From Mercurialis annua (Eukaryota > Streptophyta > Magnoliopsida > Malpighiales > Euphorbiaceae), in NCBI RefSeq assembly GCF_937616625.2, contig NC_065572.1, forward strand, positions 45,101,653 through 45,165,652: 64,000 bases of DNA, read 5' to 3'. The position numbers and the translations under genes are program-made. The stretch's first letter is position 1. Each line of letters opens with the position of its first letter. The notes beneath the pieces are model-generated. The model saw only the letters and a list, made by a program, of their open reading frames with translations, was not told where the DNA came from and did not search any database. Positions 63,358 through 64,000 of the stretch are shown here, one piece after another.

Positions 63358-63490
63358 GAGCATTGAAGATTTTTCGTACTTTCTCATTCCGGAAGGACTA
63401 CTTTTTTTTCTTCCTCTCTTCAAGAGTTTCTCTTGGGCGCTTAGGTTCATCCTCACCTTCGCCGAACACAGGCTTCTTAGTCTTGGCCGG
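63358..63490. other. 133-bp non-satellite insertion
   Basis: The only stretch in the window unrelated to the monomer. It lies exactly between B-type modules 28 and 29, within CTGA/TTACC of the GATTACC motif, with no satellite sequence lost. GAGCATT occurs at both ends (63358-63364 and 63491-63497). GA and TT of that heptamer match the target, leaving three extra bases. The plus strand has a 21-base pyrimidine tract at 63401-63421. I see no terminal inverted repeats and no poly-A tail in either orientation. Composition is mixed and resembles genic sequence. Confidence 0.88.
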
Positions 63491-63496
63491 GAGCAT
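63398..63496 (-). pseudogene. Possible gene-fragment open frame, 32 codons
   Basis: Reading the insertion on the minus strand gives ATG (63494-63496), 31 further codons and a TAG stop (63398-63400). The product would be lysine-, glutamate- and proline-rich: it opens MLPAKTKKPVFGEGEDEPKR and ends in four lysines, with basic clusters like those of nuclear or RNA-processing proteins. An in-frame stop lies in the satellite just upstream (63500-63502), so if this is coding sequence it is an isolated fragment, perhaps a C-terminal exon end. The ATG lies at the junction and may be accidental. I do not recognise the protein and see no promoter, splice structure or poly-A signal. The low-complexity AAG/AAA run could also arise from the pyrimidine tract by chance. 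Confidence 0.3.
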
Positions 63497-64000
63497 TACC
63501 TAAGCATGGTTAGGTTATATTACGTAAAGAGTGCGTGAATAGTGACGCTATATTAGTATGTCGCGTCTCAAGTCTCTCTAACGCGTCGTTCCAATTACCT
63601 AAGCATGGTTAGGTTATATTATGCAAAGCGTGCGTGAAAAGTGACACTAGATTAGTATGTCGCGTCTCAAGTCTCTCTAATGCGTCGTTCCGATTTCTTA
63701 AGCATAGTTATGTTATATTACGCAACACGTGCGTAAAAAAGTGACGCTAGATTAGCATGTCGCGTATCAAGGCTCTTTAATGCATTGTTCCGATAAGCAT
63801 GATTAGGTTATACAACGCAAAGTTTGCGTGAAAAGTGACCCTAGATTAGTATGTCGCTTCTCAAGTCTCCGTAACGCGTCGTTTCGATTACCTTGCTTAT
63901 GTCGCGTCACAAGTCTCTCTAACGCGTCGTTCCGATTATCTAAGCATGGTTAAGTTATAGTACGCAAAGTGTTCGTAAAAAGGATCAATAGGTAAGTATG
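63491..64000 (+). repeat. Satellite to window end, B-like then A-like
   Basis: From 63491 to about 63710 the order follows B modules 29, 30 and the start of module 1 (AAAGAGTGCGTGAATAG, AAAGCGTGCG with GACACTAG, then GTTATGTTATATT). It then switches to A-like types: ACGCAACACGTGCG as in A module 3, GATTAGCATGTCGCG with CAAGGCTC as in A module 17, and at the end AAAAAGGATCAATAGG as in A module 19. The short module at about 63888-63935 is type 1. No gene seen. Confidence 0.78.

Noticed and set aside
63358..63497. Classical transposon with a 7-bp target-site duplication
   Set aside because: The related uninterrupted site reads CTGATTACC, not CTGAGCATTACC, so GAGCATT was not wholly present before insertion. 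No terminal inverted repeats or poly-A are visible.
1..64000. CRISPR array
   Set aside because: There are no unique spacers between constant repeats. All sequence between any two repeats is itself the same monomer, and no cas-like gene is present.
1..64000. CENP-B box
   Set aside because: The required TTCG and CGGG elements at the right spacing are not found in either strand of the consensus or the variants I inspected; CGTTCCGATTACC is only superficially similar.

Overview
The window is eukaryotic satellite DNA almost from end to end. I find no complete protein-coding gene, no rRNA or tRNA gene and no recognisable transposon. The basic unit is a head-to-tail monomer of about 99 bp (43% G+C, counted on the hand-derived consensus), mixed with a 48-bp short form. 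Both keep one orientation throughout. The organism cannot be named from the sequence. Higher-order repeats, tens of kilobases of near-identical units, and CpG well above expectation (9 observed against about 4.6 expected per consensus monomer) suggest a genome with little CpG methylation, possibly an invertebrate. I do not recognise the satellite family.

Layout. (1) 1-39940, array A: 22 complete copies plus one truncated copy of a 20-module higher-order unit. Seventeen of the complete copies are 1741 bp and five are 1732 bp. (2) 39941-42495: diverged monomers with no clean long period, including four 48-bp modules in a row. (3) 42496-46654: an old, diverged duplication with a period of about 2.12 kb. 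(4) 46655-62147, array B: six copies of a 30-module unit of about 2606 bp, with both outer copies atypical. (5) 62148-64000: a decaying flank with blocks ordered as in A and blocks ordered as in B. A B-like block here is split by a 133-bp non-satellite insertion (63358-63490), the only foreign sequence seen.

How the parts relate. The repeat is nested: 99/48-bp modules, then a 345-bp block of three long plus one short, then a 687-bp tandem duplication inside unit A, then the 1741-bp unit, then the array. A and B share an ordered run of module types (A modules 6-11 match B modules 26-30 and 1), so they come from a common ancestral arrangement. The short module looks like a 51-bp deletion carrying an exact inversion of the heptamer TAAGCAT, which fits template switching at the monomer's own dyad. 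Two polymorphic sites in array A occur in all four combinations, direct evidence of exchange between units.

The recurring short open frames (60-76 codons) are by-products. Module lengths of 99 and 48 are both multiples of three, so any stop-free stretch is carried from module to module. None is annotated as a gene. A centromeric or pericentromeric site is plausible but is inference only.
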